From positions 1 through 64,000 of the forward strand of contig CAXKVV010000626.1 of the NCBI GenBank assembly GCA_964058805.1: a stretch of DNA of 64,000 nt, in the 5' to 3' direction. Of the stretch, positions 9,902 through 23,125 are shown one piece after another; the stretch's first letter is position 1, and each line of letters starts with the position of its first letter. Source of the DNA: Schoenoplectus triqueter. Its lineage: Eukaryota > Streptophyta > Magnoliopsida > Poales > Cyperaceae. Below the pieces are notes generated by a model that was not told where the DNA came from, did not search any database, and saw nothing but the letters and a program-made list of their open reading frames with translations. The position numbers were made by a program, and so were the translations under genes.

Positions 9902-12235
9902 GATAAGAACAAGACAATAGAAAACAACGAATCAATATTTAATTTTCACCCGTGGATGGTACCAACGTGGAGTGAAATACTCCACAAAATTTCCAACCCC
10001 TCGGAGTGATTTCACTCACGCAGTGATTTACCGATTTTTCAGTGAAAACTCGATTGATTCCATGATTTTTCAGAATCACCCATTTTTCAAACCATAGCCC
10101 CAACTACTGCACCCAGTTAGAACTTGGTAAGAACATTTAGCTGTGATGCACAGATTCGGCAATTCTCTACCGTATTCCGTATGAGATGCATATTCGATAC
10201 GAATTCATATACGATTCATACCGGATACTCTATCTGACATATCCTTGAATCTTAATAATTTTAATGGATGGATTTGGTCAAATCTAAGATTCAGATACAT
10301 CCCTTACACTTAGAGATACATTTCTGATACTTTGACGATAGGGCTAGGGTGAATTTCAACGAATTTCAATGGATTTCAACCCTTTTTTGGAGCGTTTTGA
10401 AGCCGTTTCATCAGTATCTTTTCATAGAGTCTCATCGCGCTACAGCAGAGATTCTACCACACTTGATCCGGTGAAACATCTTTAAAATAATCTGAAAACT
10501 CAAAATATAGAGAGAACAAAACGACTGCATCAATGCTTTTTTTTTGTGATATATTATGTTTTGTATTTTATATATTACATCTCAAATACCTTTTTCTTTT
10601 AATTTTTCTATTTTTTTAATAACACTTTATGTTTCATATTTATTTTATATATAAATTTATTATATATCTGTATAGTTGTATCCTAGATATTTAAAAAATA
10701 ACATATCATCGTATCCGCACCCATGCAACATAGACATTTAGTATTATAGGAGTAAAATTGGTATTTAAATTTAGAGGGTATCGAGAGATAAGGAGAGAGT
10801 TGATTTATGCATCTATAATACAGCAAAGAGAAGAAATAAATCATTGAAAATTAAATTAAAAAGCAAATACAATATGTATGTAATTTAGCTAAAACATATT
10901 TGTAATTTTTTTTTACTAGTTCATATATTTAAAATAAAAATATAAAGAATATTTGGTAACTAAATATCTTATAAATATAAATAAAAGTGATAATTTCTAC
11001 AAATTTTCGTAAATTATATTGTCAAATCTTCTCCGGCACTCCCTTCTCTCTGCCTCAAAGTATTGCCAAGTTAAAGTGTGCATCATCTACGCCTTCTTTT
11101 CAATTAGTCTTTCCTTTCTCTTTCTTTTTCTGTTTTCACAAATCTTACTGCCTAAATAGATACATGTAAATATAAGCGTGCATAAACTGTGCTTTATTAA
11201 ATACTGGAAAAAATATGCCAAAAAAACGACTAAGACTGGAACATGAAATAATTGTTGCTTGGCTAAAATAAGAGCAGCAAAAGCTGCTGAAACATGCTTT
11301 TCCTCACTATAGAAAATGTCACAAAAGTAGTCAATGTAAAACATTGAGAACTCCTCAGTCCTGTTGCAAACTTATATGGATGATATCCAAGCTTATTCAA
11401 TTTGTATCTGAAAATTTATATATATATTTTTGTATCTGAATATTCAGACAGAAAATAGTACGGATATGATTTTCAATCTTAATCATACATATTCAAATAC
11501 TAGATATATAATATACTATTTAATCTATATCATAAAAATATATTATTATTCTTCATTATAATTGGATAGATATTGTGAATTTTAATGTTTATAAAATTAA
11601 TATTATATTTTAAGTAAATAAGAATATTGAAAAACTTACTTTGTCGTACGTTTCAATAGATTTTATAAATTTTAAATGAATTTTATATTTATCTTTGACA
11701 ATATATATATATATATATATATATATTATTCGTATTTATATTCATATTAAAAAAAATAACACAAATATAAATACAGTTTTGACTATTATGTGACTGTTCT
11801 GTTTGCATCCCTACTCATGCATACCACACTAAGGGAGTGTTTGGCACTCAATGTTATTTACATTAAAGCTGACACTCCCTTAATATTATTATTATTAGAT
11901 CATTAGTGACATAGTTAATATCTTACTTTTCCATTGATGTGTATATATATAGGAAGAAGCAACCCATGTTAATGTTAGAAAAGTTAACGCGATGATATTA
12001 CATACATTCTACATTTCTACTATTCATTCTTTTTACATCATCGTTTTTATCTTGCATTTCATTTTACATGAAAATAAGATAACAAAAGATGAATATCCCC
12101 ACACTGCGTTGCACATGGTCAAATTTAAGGGTGAAAGCATATCAGAGATAATTTATCTGAATATGGATCCGGATATTTTTCTTATATAAATATGGATTTA
12201 AGTAATTATCGGATACATGTTGAGAGATTTGAATA
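9902..12235. other. AT-rich intergenic DNA
   Basis: I find no convincing gene. Open frames around 10987-11344 have no recognisable domain. A (TA)n run sits at 11701-11727. At 11831-11880 the 10-mer AAGGGAGTGT recurs as the inverse ACACTCCCTT, a possible MITE scrap. DNA on both sides of the Helitron at 12236 shows the same style of ATCCGGATA/GAATACGGACAT phrases, so the Helitron may have split an older repeat. Confidence 0.45.
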
Positions 12236-12704
12236 TCTATACTATTATATAAAGCATCTAAGAATTGGAGGGTCCATTTTTTGTCATTGTAAATTTTTAT
12301 TATACCCATTTTATCCCTCAATTAGACGGATAATATTTATTGTTAGTTGATCGAACGTATGTGATCGCGTCCATTGATCCCCTCTTTCTCTCCATTTCTT
12401 TCCCTTATATACTATTATTTCCATAATTTTTATTTTTTATTTAGCAACTTTGTGCATATTTGGTAAGGAATTAATGATGATAATATATGTTAGAATAATT
12501 TACTTTTCTTTCCATAAAAATCATGAATCATTAACTCATATTGTGCAAAAATCTCATCCAAGATTAAATATAGTCTTTATTATATGTTTTCTCTATAATT
12601 TGGTGAATTTATAATTTAATATTAGATAAATATGAATTTTTTATCTTATAATATTTTAATGTTTAAATAAAAAATTATGCTGCAACGCGTGGATATATAG
12701 CTAG
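12236..12704 (+). mobile_element. Non-autonomous Helitron, copy 2
   Basis: Begins TCTATACTATTATATAAAGC, preceded by A, and ends in CTAG followed by T. This is the A|TC...CTRR|T arrangement of Helitrons, which make no target duplication. A GC-rich subterminal segment (GCAACGCGTGG) lies just before the end. It differs from copy 3 at only a handful of positions over 469 bp, so the two moved recently from a common source. No Rep/helicase gene is present. Confidence 0.85.
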
Positions 12705-14209
12705 TTTTTTACGAATACAGATATGAATGCTGTGAATACGGACATCAAATTTTTTTACAATTTATTGATTTATTTGAACTAATAATATAATGATAATCAA
12801 TAATTATTTTTTATAATTAATATTTAATTTTTCTAACCATAGAATCATTAAAAATATTACATAATTATCTTAAAATTATATATTTATTTAATTTTGTATA
12901 TATGTTTAAATATTTGACCATATTTATTTTATTTGAGACTGACTATCCAAACCGAATCTAAAAAATTATAATAGATACGCGAATAATTTAACCATTAAAT
13001 ATCATATCTGATTTGCTTAGGTTCATGAGAGTAGAGGTGGCAATCGGACATATCAAATTGGGTCAATTTGACCTTCCGGAAGAATGAGGTCAGATTAGAA
13101 TTGAGTCAATTTATATGATGACTTTTTTAGATCTTAAATTAATTTTAATTGGATTGTAAATTATTTATTCTCGGATTAAATTAGATTCAGATCAAATTAA
13201 ATCAATTAAATCATTTAAAATAAACAAATCAGATAGATTTCTCACCGTCTCTTCGATTGGATCAAATTGACCTAATCCAACCTATGAGTAAAGTTTACTT
13301 AATTCCTCTTCAGATGAATTCCGATTGAATCCGATTTTACAACCTTTATACCAGTCTAACTGCATGCTTCTGCAATTTTCTCCGTATAACTGCTTGAAGC
13401 TTCAATATAAATTCAAAAACCGAAGAGTTTATTTAATTTAAAATAATTTTGCTTTCAGATATAAATACAATCAACATCCTATTTGCTTAATAGTACGAAC
13501 GAAGAAAAAAAAATACAACTATAAGAAGTAATATTATTTTAATGTGTCGTAAAAATATGAAAGATTCATTAAGATAATTATAAAAAGTATAATATATATA
13601 ATTCTTGATGTAACGATGATGATGACATATTCGTAGACGGTTAACGTTATGAGGTAGAATGAAAAGAGAAATTGTAGAGAACCACACTATTATTTGTATA
13701 AAGTTGAAAGCTACACTTTTTATTTTGTCGGGTGCTCTTTGACCCATTGCTTTGTATTATTGGGGAACCAATTATTGGTTACAACTTTCATATACCAAGA
13801 GATGAACAGTGAACTCCTTCCTCTTGTTTGGTTCATCGTATGAGAAGGCATGTTTGTAAGAAGGACATGAAATTCCATACATATTACACTCGGCATATAT
13901 ATAATAGTATGCATGGTCATGTCCATATATCATATATATTTGAAAATTCAGATGCAACAGCAATACCCATATCAGATAGGCAAATATATTAAAATTAATT
14001 TTAGTTAAGAAAAAGACCGGGTATTTACGAAAATAATCTACTTCAAAGAGAATTAATATCCTTACTTCTGTTGATTGTGCAGTAAGCAATATTACAAATT
14101 AATTATCAAGAAGAATTGAAGTGGTTCAATTTTCATCCAAATCAGGATTTGGACGCAACAGCATGGCCCCACACCCCCTTCAACAATCCCACGGAACTGA
14201 CTAAACTCG

Positions 14210-14211
<2 letters not shown>
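12705..14211. other. AT-rich intergenic DNA
   Basis: No gene seen. At 13033-13300 phrases such as GAGGTGGCAATCGG and GGTCAATTTGACC recall internal parts of hAT MITEs, but no matching second end or target duplication is visible. Open frames at 13487-14089 have no recognisable domain. Confidence 0.45.
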
Positions 14212-14256
<45 letters not shown>

Positions 14257-14263
<7 letters not shown>

Positions 14264-14633
14264 CCGTGACCTTAAGATCACGGAGGTCTTCCATGAGCTT
14301 AACTCAAAAAGTATATCAAATCATTTTCAAATTTTGATTTTCACTTTCATTAAATTTTTCATATTGAAATCTTGTGGGGTACAAAATTTTAGGATATTTC
14401 AAGTTTTCTAAGTCGCTCTTTTTAATTTTCAAAAATAATGTACAAACATTGAATATTTTATTATTTTTTTAGAGTCGATTTTCAAAAATTAAAAGGAGTG
14501 ACATAGAAAACTCGAAACATCCCAAAATTTTGTACCCCATAAGATTTCAATATGAAGAATTTAATGAGAGTGAAAAAATTTTAATTTGAAGATGATTTGA
14601 TATACTTTTTGAGTTAAACTCACGGTATATCAC
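14257..14633. mobile_element. Palindromic MITE in a TA microsatellite (family A, copy 1)
   Basis: Two arms of about 185 bp form one long inverted repeat around a short centre near 14450. The outer ends read TACCGTGA and the arms share ACTCAAAAAGTATATCAAATCAT. (TA)n flanks both sides (14212-14256 and 14633-14654). Related copies lie at 49318-49534, 50031-50413 and 55833-56239, also beside (TA)n. There is no coding capacity. Confidence 0.82.
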
Positions 14634-14710
14634 TATATATATATATATATATATTTAATTAAACTAATAGTACATTCCAAACGGACAGAATTTTTTAAGT
14701 AAATAAATAT

Positions 14711-16145
14711 AGGAAAAAGGTATGAGTAAATGAAAAAATTGCACCACACTGCCAGAACCGAATTTGAAACCCGATTCCAATCCCTTAGAACGAGTTTCAA
14801 ACTCAGTCCCAGCCAATTATTTGCTATTTCGCGCAGAAACACCCCTCCCCTCACACCTCATTTCCTTCCCCTCTTCCTCCTTCTAGCTCCTAAAAATCGA
14901 TTCTTTTTTCATTATTTTCAATTGATCTTCCTCATTTCTACTAATTTTAAAATCAATTGTGCCAAACTTCATTTCTACTCTAATTTCAAAATCGCACATC
15001 GATCCATTGATTTTGGTCGAATTTTCAAAGGTAAATTTTTATTTTTCATTTTAAATCCGAATTTAAAAAAAATGTGGGTTTTGTTAGATTTAGTTAGTAT
15101 AATTCTAGTGATAATTGAAATATAATTAATGTAGTCTGATTTGGTTGATTTGTAGTGTTAATTTTGAATTATATAGTTATAATTAGCTTAATTATAGATT
15201 AGTTCTAATTAGGGTAATTATTATTAATTTGTTAGTTTAAATTAGATGAAATAATGTTAATTATACCAAATTATATAAAATTGTTGAATTATACCAAATT
15301 GTTGAATTATACCAAAATTGTTGAATTATACCAAATTGTTGAATTATACTAAAATTAATGAATTATACCAAATTATACTGAACTGTACGAAATTGTACCA
15401 AATTACACTAAATTACACCAAATTGCATCAATTTGCATCAAATTGTATCAAATTGGACCAAATTTAGTATCTGACTCTCGTATTTGTGGAAGTATTTTCA
15501 AGAGTTGCTTGCCTACTCCGATGACGAGACCGTCCGATGATACTCTCAACTGATGAGTCAGATGACCCTCAATCTAGGTGATGGCACCTCCGGTACCCAA
15601 TAGGAGGCTCCTCACGCGTCGTCGTACGATACTCCTGGTCCGTCCACCTGAATGCCCGAGATGCAAGCACCGGCCGACATAAGACACAGGCACTATTGCC
15701 TTGAAATCCGATCAAGAGACACATACAACCCGTCTCTCATTAGGAGGATGCTTCATAGGCGTTGATATTTTTTATTTCAGAGATTATAGATTATATATTT
15801 ATTTTATTCGAGAAGCTATACTTTATTTTATTTATGATTTGAAATTATTTTTTTCTTATTTATATTTTGATATTAAGTTCTTACAAAACTTTCAAATAAT
15901 AAAATATAATAATTTTTTTAAGTCATCAAATAAATAAAAATATACAATGAAATAACATAACTAAATTATTTTATTTTAGTTCAATATACAATCAATAAAC
16001 TACTTCATTTTATTTTAAAAAAAATAACTTCAGGAAAATTAATAAAATATTAAATTGAACAAAAAAAATAAAACCTGGGACTGAGTTTGAAACTCGGTTC
16101 AGGCCAGTTGCGCAAAATCGGGGTTCATTCATACCATTTCCTTGT
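14711..16145. mobile_element. Probable TIR element with inner tandem array, about 1.4 kb
   Basis: The left end (GGAAAAAGGTATGAGTAAATG, then AGAACCGAATTTGAAACCC) is matched in inverse orientation at the right (16075-16145, reading GGAAATGGTATGAATGAAC and GAACCGAGTTTCAAACTC). I could not find a clean target duplication. At 15480-15720 a less AT-rich patch reads, with stops, like a worn transposon-type C-terminus (MSQMTLNLGDGTSG). Family not assigned. Confidence 0.4.
15240..15475 (+). repeat. Tandem array of GAATTATACCAAATTGTT-type units
   Basis: Units of about 12-19 bp built on AATTATACCAAATTG repeat more than ten times. They become more degenerate to the right (AATTACACCAAATTGCATC). Confidence 0.8.
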
Positions 16146-19100
16146 TTTTTTATTTTTTTTATTTACTAAAACAAAACAAAATTGTCTAAAAGAGAGAGAA
16201 TAAAAAGAGGAGGAGAGGTTGAAATTATTATTATTTTTACACATTTGTAAAACAATTAGCAGTGTCAATTTCGATCCGATCTAGCCAGGTCAATTAGAGA
16301 TGATCCGAGCTGATTTAAATTATCCGATAACTAAATATATCGGGTCGATTTATGTGATTGCATTTTCTCCATTTAGTTTGAAATTTAATTAATTTACATA
16401 CTGATTAATATTAATTACTTTTTTATTAAGATTAATTGGTACAAGTATAAAAAGGAATTGTTAACTACTTATTTACCTCGGGATTGGGTAGGTCCTTGTC
16501 CCATATATTAGACGTCAAAAAGTTCCATTTATTTTTTGAGTTGGGTTAAAGGGTGTCAATGGATCGGGTCGGGTTCGGGTCGGATCATATCATTTTATAA
16601 TTTGTATGTTTCGTCCATTGTACCGTCGGTTATTTATATTAAATATATCAGTTATTTATCAACCATTGAATCTAATGAAGCTATTTATTGGTGCTAGTCA
16701 TCTTATTGATATTACTCATGATGACTATTAAACCTAAAATACACAATTTATATTTCACTAATTATTTAAGGTTATTATGAAACCTATTAACATTAAACAT
16801 TATAATTTATTATTAGTAATAAATAAGCTAGATATCAATAACGATTAATGGATATTATTCAATGTTTATTTATTACCCGACATGAACTTATTTATATTTA
16901 TCCAAAATATTATTAATTTTAATATATCCTTTGAAGAACAATAAAGTTAGATGAATTATGATAAGTGAGAACTATTTATAGTTATCACCATAATTATTTA
17001 TAATCATCGGCGTGGCTATTTATACAAACTATATTGACATGTACCTATCAATAAAAAATATGTCATGACCAATTGCACAATCTCAAAATGTTATTAGAAT
17101 GACAATATATTTTTGAGCAATCTTAGAATATATTTAAGTATGATTATAGATCCAACCATTTTCATGCAACAAAAATATTCACAAAAGAGAAAAAAGTGTC
17201 GATGATTAACATCATTCAATTTAAATCCCTCTTACTGTTAAATGTTAAATATAATAAAAGAGTTCTTCTAGATAAAAACAAAAAAAAGAACTAAAAATAT
17301 TTAGATTAAGAAATAGTTAAGCAAATAATCTGAGAGGAAGAAGCGTATTCAAATAAAAACTTCACATTCCAAAATAAAAGAATGATGGGTGAGAAGATAT
17401 TATGAAATAAATAGTGGAGAAGAAATTCAGGGACTTTAAATTTTAAATTAAAGTTGGTAGAAAGACGTTTTTGAGATACTTCAGCAAAAATAGAAATAAA
17501 CTTCAGAAACGCCCCTTCTTTAAATGAAAATTAGTTATTGGGATATAAGTTTCGGACGATGCCATGGGCACAAACATATTTCTACAATTAATTAGTCTCA
17601 AAGATGTCGGAGAAAGTGGACCCCATCCGTCGGTATGACGTCTGGCCTCTAAATTTCATTTCATTTCTTCTTAACAATTGTAGCACCGACAATTGAGAAT
17701 TTGTTTATTTTTTTTTAGTGATGTAAAAAATATTTTATGCGAGAAGGTATTTTAAGATTTTTTAGATGGGTTTGTTAATTTGTTTGAGGTATTCTAATTA
17801 GTTATCATTTAAGTTATTTGGTTTTTTTAGAAATAATGCTAAATAAAATAAAATAATGCATAAATTTATTAATTTCTTATAATATACTTTGAAGAAAAGT
17901 GGGTTCAGTGCCTCCACCAATTTCGTTAGGAATTATTAAGAAGAAATTAATAAATTAATAAATGATTTAGTTTTTAAAGTTTACTGTTAATCAATCCAAG
18001 TTAGAAACCCAATAAAGAATTTTGTCTGCCGCTGTACTCGGTCACTGCCAACACATCATGAGTACAGAAAATAATATTTTGTGGGTTGATTGTCCTGGCT
18101 GCATCCAGAGGTTTGAAAAAAATCCGTCTGTCCAAGGTAAACACGTTAAAAGTTTGATCCTAGCAAGAGCCGGATATAAAAGTTTTTAAAATAGAATCGT
18201 CATATCTATCCCGCTCTCACTCACCCCACTCTCACTCATGAACCGCGCTCACCCGTCCCGCTCTCACCCGCTACAAACCCGATTTTTTAACAAATATATC
18301 TTATAACTTAGAATTTTTATAAATTTTAATATTATTTTGATTTTTTAATATCATTTATTTTTTAACAATTAAATATATAAAACCAAATTAGTTTAAATTA
18401 ATTATTTTAAAAATTATGATATACTTTTTTCGGCTTTGATTTTTTTATATATTTTTCAGACTTTTTTAGAATTATTTGAAACTTTTCAAATTTTATTCTA
18501 TTTTTAAACAGTTAGAATTAATGAAATCGATTTAGTTAAAAAATTAACATAAAACATTATGATTACATTTTTATCTTATACTATTTTTTGGAAAATTTTC
18601 TTTTTTTGAAAATTTTCTGGAATTTTTAGAATTTTTTTGAATTTTTGGCGGTTTATATTTTTTCCGAAATTGAAAAAAAATGATCCGCCCCACCCGTCAT
18701 GATCCATCGGGACCAGCTCTTGGCCCACCCGTCCCGACTTGTGAGGGTCGTATTCGCGGGGGTCCAACACGGGTTGGGTCGAGATTTTCTAATTTTTGAC
18801 TGCTCAAACCCGTCCCGCCCCACACGTGACCCGGAGGGATTTCACCCGGACCGCCCCGCCCCGCCCATCCCGTCTTCAATACTTTAGCGGCAGCTATTTG
18901 TTCTCCATCATTATTCGTTTGACAAATTAAGGAATAGTTTTAGAAGAGTGATAAAATAGTGTATTTTTCGAAGAGTGATATTCTTGACAATTTGGAAGAG
19001 CGAAAATATTATTTGGTAATTGTTAATCATAATAGTTAAAATATGAATAATTATGATACTAACAATGATGATTATGATAATAATAATAATAGTAGTAGTA

Positions 19101-20684
19101 GTAATAATAATAATAATAATGATAATTATAATAAATAATAGTATTCATAGTTGTAATCATAATAATATAATAAAAATATATAAACATAATTATAATATAA
19201 TAATATAATAATAATGAAATAATAATAATAATAATAATAATAAATAATCATAATCTTAATCATACTAATATAATAATCATAAATAATCATAATTATTATT
19301 AAAGCGTAAGCAATATATACAATTAGTGACGTATTATTATTGTTACATTTAAAAAGATTTTCCTGAAGTTGCAAGCAATGTATATTTCACCACCAAACAT
19401 GTCCATTTTGGAAGTGGAGCCTTTGACAAAGATGGGAGACGAAAAACATTTAACTTCAAGAAGGGCCCAACCAATCAAAACAACAGGTACAGTGTTTTCA
19501 AAACGCTAAACGCCAAAAAGACGAAACACAAGAAAAATTTTAGACTCCAACTTGAGTACTTTGACGGTTGACAAGTGTAAAGTGTGATGGGTGCTTCTAT
19601 GTTTCTAACAAACACTTTGATAGGTATGATAAAAGTATAGTAAGTATTTTAAAATGTTTTAAAGTATTAAATAGAAGTAATTTAAGATGAACTAAAATTA
19701 AAGTACATATAAAAATGTTTAAAGTTGAAGTATTATTTTTCCTTTCAACATTTTTATTATCAAATACACTGTTATAAGATGATTTTTTTCACTTTATTTT
19801 TACTATGTTTGTCAAACGGAAAGAAAATTCACACAATAACATTAGAAATATTTTTTTTTTCACTTTATTTTTCGGGTTGTTTATCGGATTTCATCCAAAA
19901 AAAATATAGTATATATAAATAATCAAATATCTAAAATAACTTTTGATATAATTTTTAAATATAAATATATATTTTTAAATGTTAAAAATATTATTGATAA
20001 ATATTATAATTAGCTACATCATAATTCATTAAAAAGAATACAAAGAGTTGTATTGATTTATTATTTAAATTGTACCTTAGAGACATAATATTGTTTCTTT
20101 AAATGAAGAAAGAAAATAATGATAGGAGTCATTTGTTTAATATAAATGATGAGAGAGAAACAAAATCAATAATAAAATATATGGATGATGTGATATAGTT
20201 AAAAAAACTTACAGTGCTAACTCTCTTTCTGAATATAGAATATTAGGACAAAAAGTTTTAAATTTAGTTTCTACATTATTCTCTATTTATATTTTTTCCA
20301 AGTAATTTTCAATCGTATCAGAAAAATAAATACATCTGCCTTGGCTGGTTCTCAAATGAAAATTTCTATGTTAGGATTTTTCACATTTACTATATGAGTG
20401 TGTTTTTATTTCTCCTAAAGGGGTGTATATGTTGTCATTTTCTTTTACAAAAGCATCTGAAATGGACTAGAATGAAAAAAAAAATTACTATTTGACAATT
20501 TCGGAGATAATATTTGTTTTGTTTTTTGAAGTAGCAAGCAAATGCTTGCTAAATTGTATTGGATAAGAAGATTATATACATTAACCGTCGGTCCACTGAC
20601 CTCAGGTTAGTTGTTCACTTACTGGAAAATTACATTATTTACTTCTCATTTACATGGTATTATAAATTGTAAAAATAAAAAATG
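16146..20684. other. AT-rich intergenic DNA with simple repeats and a GC-rich patch
   Basis: No gene supported. At 16265-16620 phrases such as GGGTGTCAATGGATCGGGTC are typical of hAT MITE ends, but I could not pair both ends. At 18200-18890 there are islands of CCCGTCCCGCTCTCACCC and CCGCCCCGCCCCGCCC around an AT-rich middle, also MITE-like. At 19070-19270 there are AAT/AGT microsatellites. Open frames here are low-complexity. Confidence 0.45.
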
Positions 20685-21071
20685 TTATATATGAGGAGGG
20701 ATCAAATTATATCAATTTTTGGTGATACTAGTTACAATGAATATTTTTAAAATCCAAACAGTCAATCCAGACCGTTCAATATGATGGATATATTAAAATG
20801 TGCTTGCATATCAAATTTGATTTTTTTTTTTATTTTTTTTACTATTTATTAATACAAGTACAAAATTTATTATTTTTAAATCACTAAATTTTGTATCCAT
20901 CTTAATAAAAAGTAAAAAAAAAAAATCCAATTTGATTTGTTTGTACATCTTAATATATCCATCATGTTCAACAATTTGATCGACTATTTAGAATTTAGAA
21001 ATTTTAAAAATATCCGTTATAACTTTGATGACACCAAAAGTTAGTGTAACTTTATCCCTCCTCATATATAT
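20685..21071. mobile_element. Palindromic MITE (family C)
   Basis: The left arm begins TATATGAGGAGGGATCAAAT and contains TTTTTGGTG; the right arm is its inverse and ends ATCCCTCCTCATATATA. Each arm is about 170 bp, around an A/T-rich centre near 20880. The ends are TA-rich, like family A, but the sequence is unrelated. Confidence 0.78.
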
Positions 21072-22859
21072 AAATGAAATGAATGGAATTCAATGCATGT
21101 TTCAACTTCAAGGATATAATATTAAATTTACAACCATTTAAATTTTACAATATCCGATGAAAGGCCAAATAATATTGAAATTGCATCATATTTTATTTCT
21201 AACTTGCCCATAAGAATATAACATGCCTATAAAAAATATTCTATTTTTTAAATAACTTGAAAATTCATCATGAAGATATATAAGCCATTACCTATTATAT
21301 ATGAATCATAGTACTTACAAGACATTTGTCATTTCTCGAAACATAGAGAAGATCAGAGTCCGGTATTTTTATATATAATAAATAAATAAAATAACTTATA
21401 AAAAAACTATTTTAAAAAATTACAAAAATATGGTTGGGCCGTAGATCTAGTTTGCAGCCTAAGTTTCAGCGTCAACTTTTGACGCTCATAATTTTCTCGT
21501 CATTTATCAGAGTTTAAAGTTATTATACTTTTTTGAAAGCTAACAAAATATTGTCACACCCCAGAAATAATAAAACGGATTAGGGATGCTTAATCCTGCC
21601 ACGTACGCACGACGAGACGTGCGTACGAAAGGCTAAGTGAATAAAAATAAGGTAAATCCCAAAATAAACAAAACAATAATAAATATAAATACATGACTAT
21701 ACAGTCCAGAATGAACAAAGAGAAATACAACGCCGACATCGGCGAAGCTAGTTCCATCGGAATAGGCAGCAAAATCTCTTAAAGAAGAACCCAAAAGAAA
21801 GAAATAAAACTCGAAACCCGATAAATCCTAATCCACTACCCTGCTCACATGCGGAAGCGGCGAAGCATCTCTGTCACCACGCAGGACTGCACCTAGCACT
21901 CTCATCAAAACCTCGATCCCGCTCCTGTAAAACCTGGACCCCACAACCACCGTGGAAACGTGAGTGTTAAATCACTCAGTGCGGTTTTAGGTCCAGCACC
22001 GAAATGTTATAAATCTCTAGGCTTAGACTTAAAACCATTAAAAATTTATTTTTATAATAAATATTATAGAAACATATAAATACATAACATTTGAGTTTAA
22101 ATAATTAAATTGATTTAATTTTGTTCTGAGTATAGTATAAAAAGAACCCAAAATATTTATAAAAATGCACTACTTGAATGTCATGAATATTTGAAATCAA
22201 GGATAAACCCAAAATGAATCATTCAGAGATATTATAATATAATAGGTACGGGTTCAAACTCCCATATCACACGAATGACTTTGCGGGATAAATTCTTTTC
22301 AGAAAGAACCGACCTCAACCAGTGCTCTATAGAAGAGAGCCTGCTCTATAGAAGAGAGCATCATTCACTATCAAAATCATCCCTAATTTATCCCGCTCAG
22401 TCCCTTACTAAAATGAAACGAACAACGACTCGATTTTTATCAATATATAATTCAAATTTGAGGAGACTATCCAAAAATAATATGAAATAAAGTGAATCAA
22501 TCACGAACAAATATAAAGTGACAAAATAGTCACTGCTAAATATAAAGTGATAAAATAATCACAGTAACCACGGAATAGCTCCTCTATAATAAATTTAAAG
22601 TGTATTGTACTTATGAAATCGAGCCGGTACTGACTCTCTTCCCAAACCCAAATTTGGATATTCATTTTTAACTTAAAATTTCCCTTGAGTTTCATAATAT
22701 CATACAAATTATAGAAAATGGATATTATGCAAATTCAAATCTTAATTCAATTTAGTTATGACTCACTTAATTTGATCAATATAACAATCTGATTAATTAT
22801 AATCTACAAATCACATTATTTGTACAATAAAAATTTCAAGGTACTTAATTAATACCAAT

Positions 22860-23125
22860 ATAAATTATTAAATACTAATTAATCTATCTAAGATAATCTA
22901 TCCTAGATAATCTATCATGTAACTAATTATATTAAATTATTAAATACTACTTCCTCTATCTAGGATAATCCATCCTATAACTAATTATATTAAATTATTA
23001 AATACTAATTACTCTAACTAAGATAATATATCCTAGATAAACTATCATGTAACTAACTATATTAAATTAATAAATACTACTTACATCTATCTAGGATAAT
23101 CTATCCTACAACTAATTAACTTAAT
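22860..23125 (+). repeat. Two-level tandem repeat of CTATCTAGGATAATCTATCC units
   Basis: Pairs of related subunits alternate: one with AAGATAATCTATCCTAG and ATCATGTAACTAA, one with TAGGATAATCCATCC and TATAACTAATT. They are joined by TATATTAAATTATTAAATAC. The full period is about 125-130 bp and there are about two full periods. Confidence 0.7.

Noticed and set aside
19126..19374. Minus-strand frame rich in tyrosine and isoleucine.
   Set aside because: Pure product of the AAT microsatellite.
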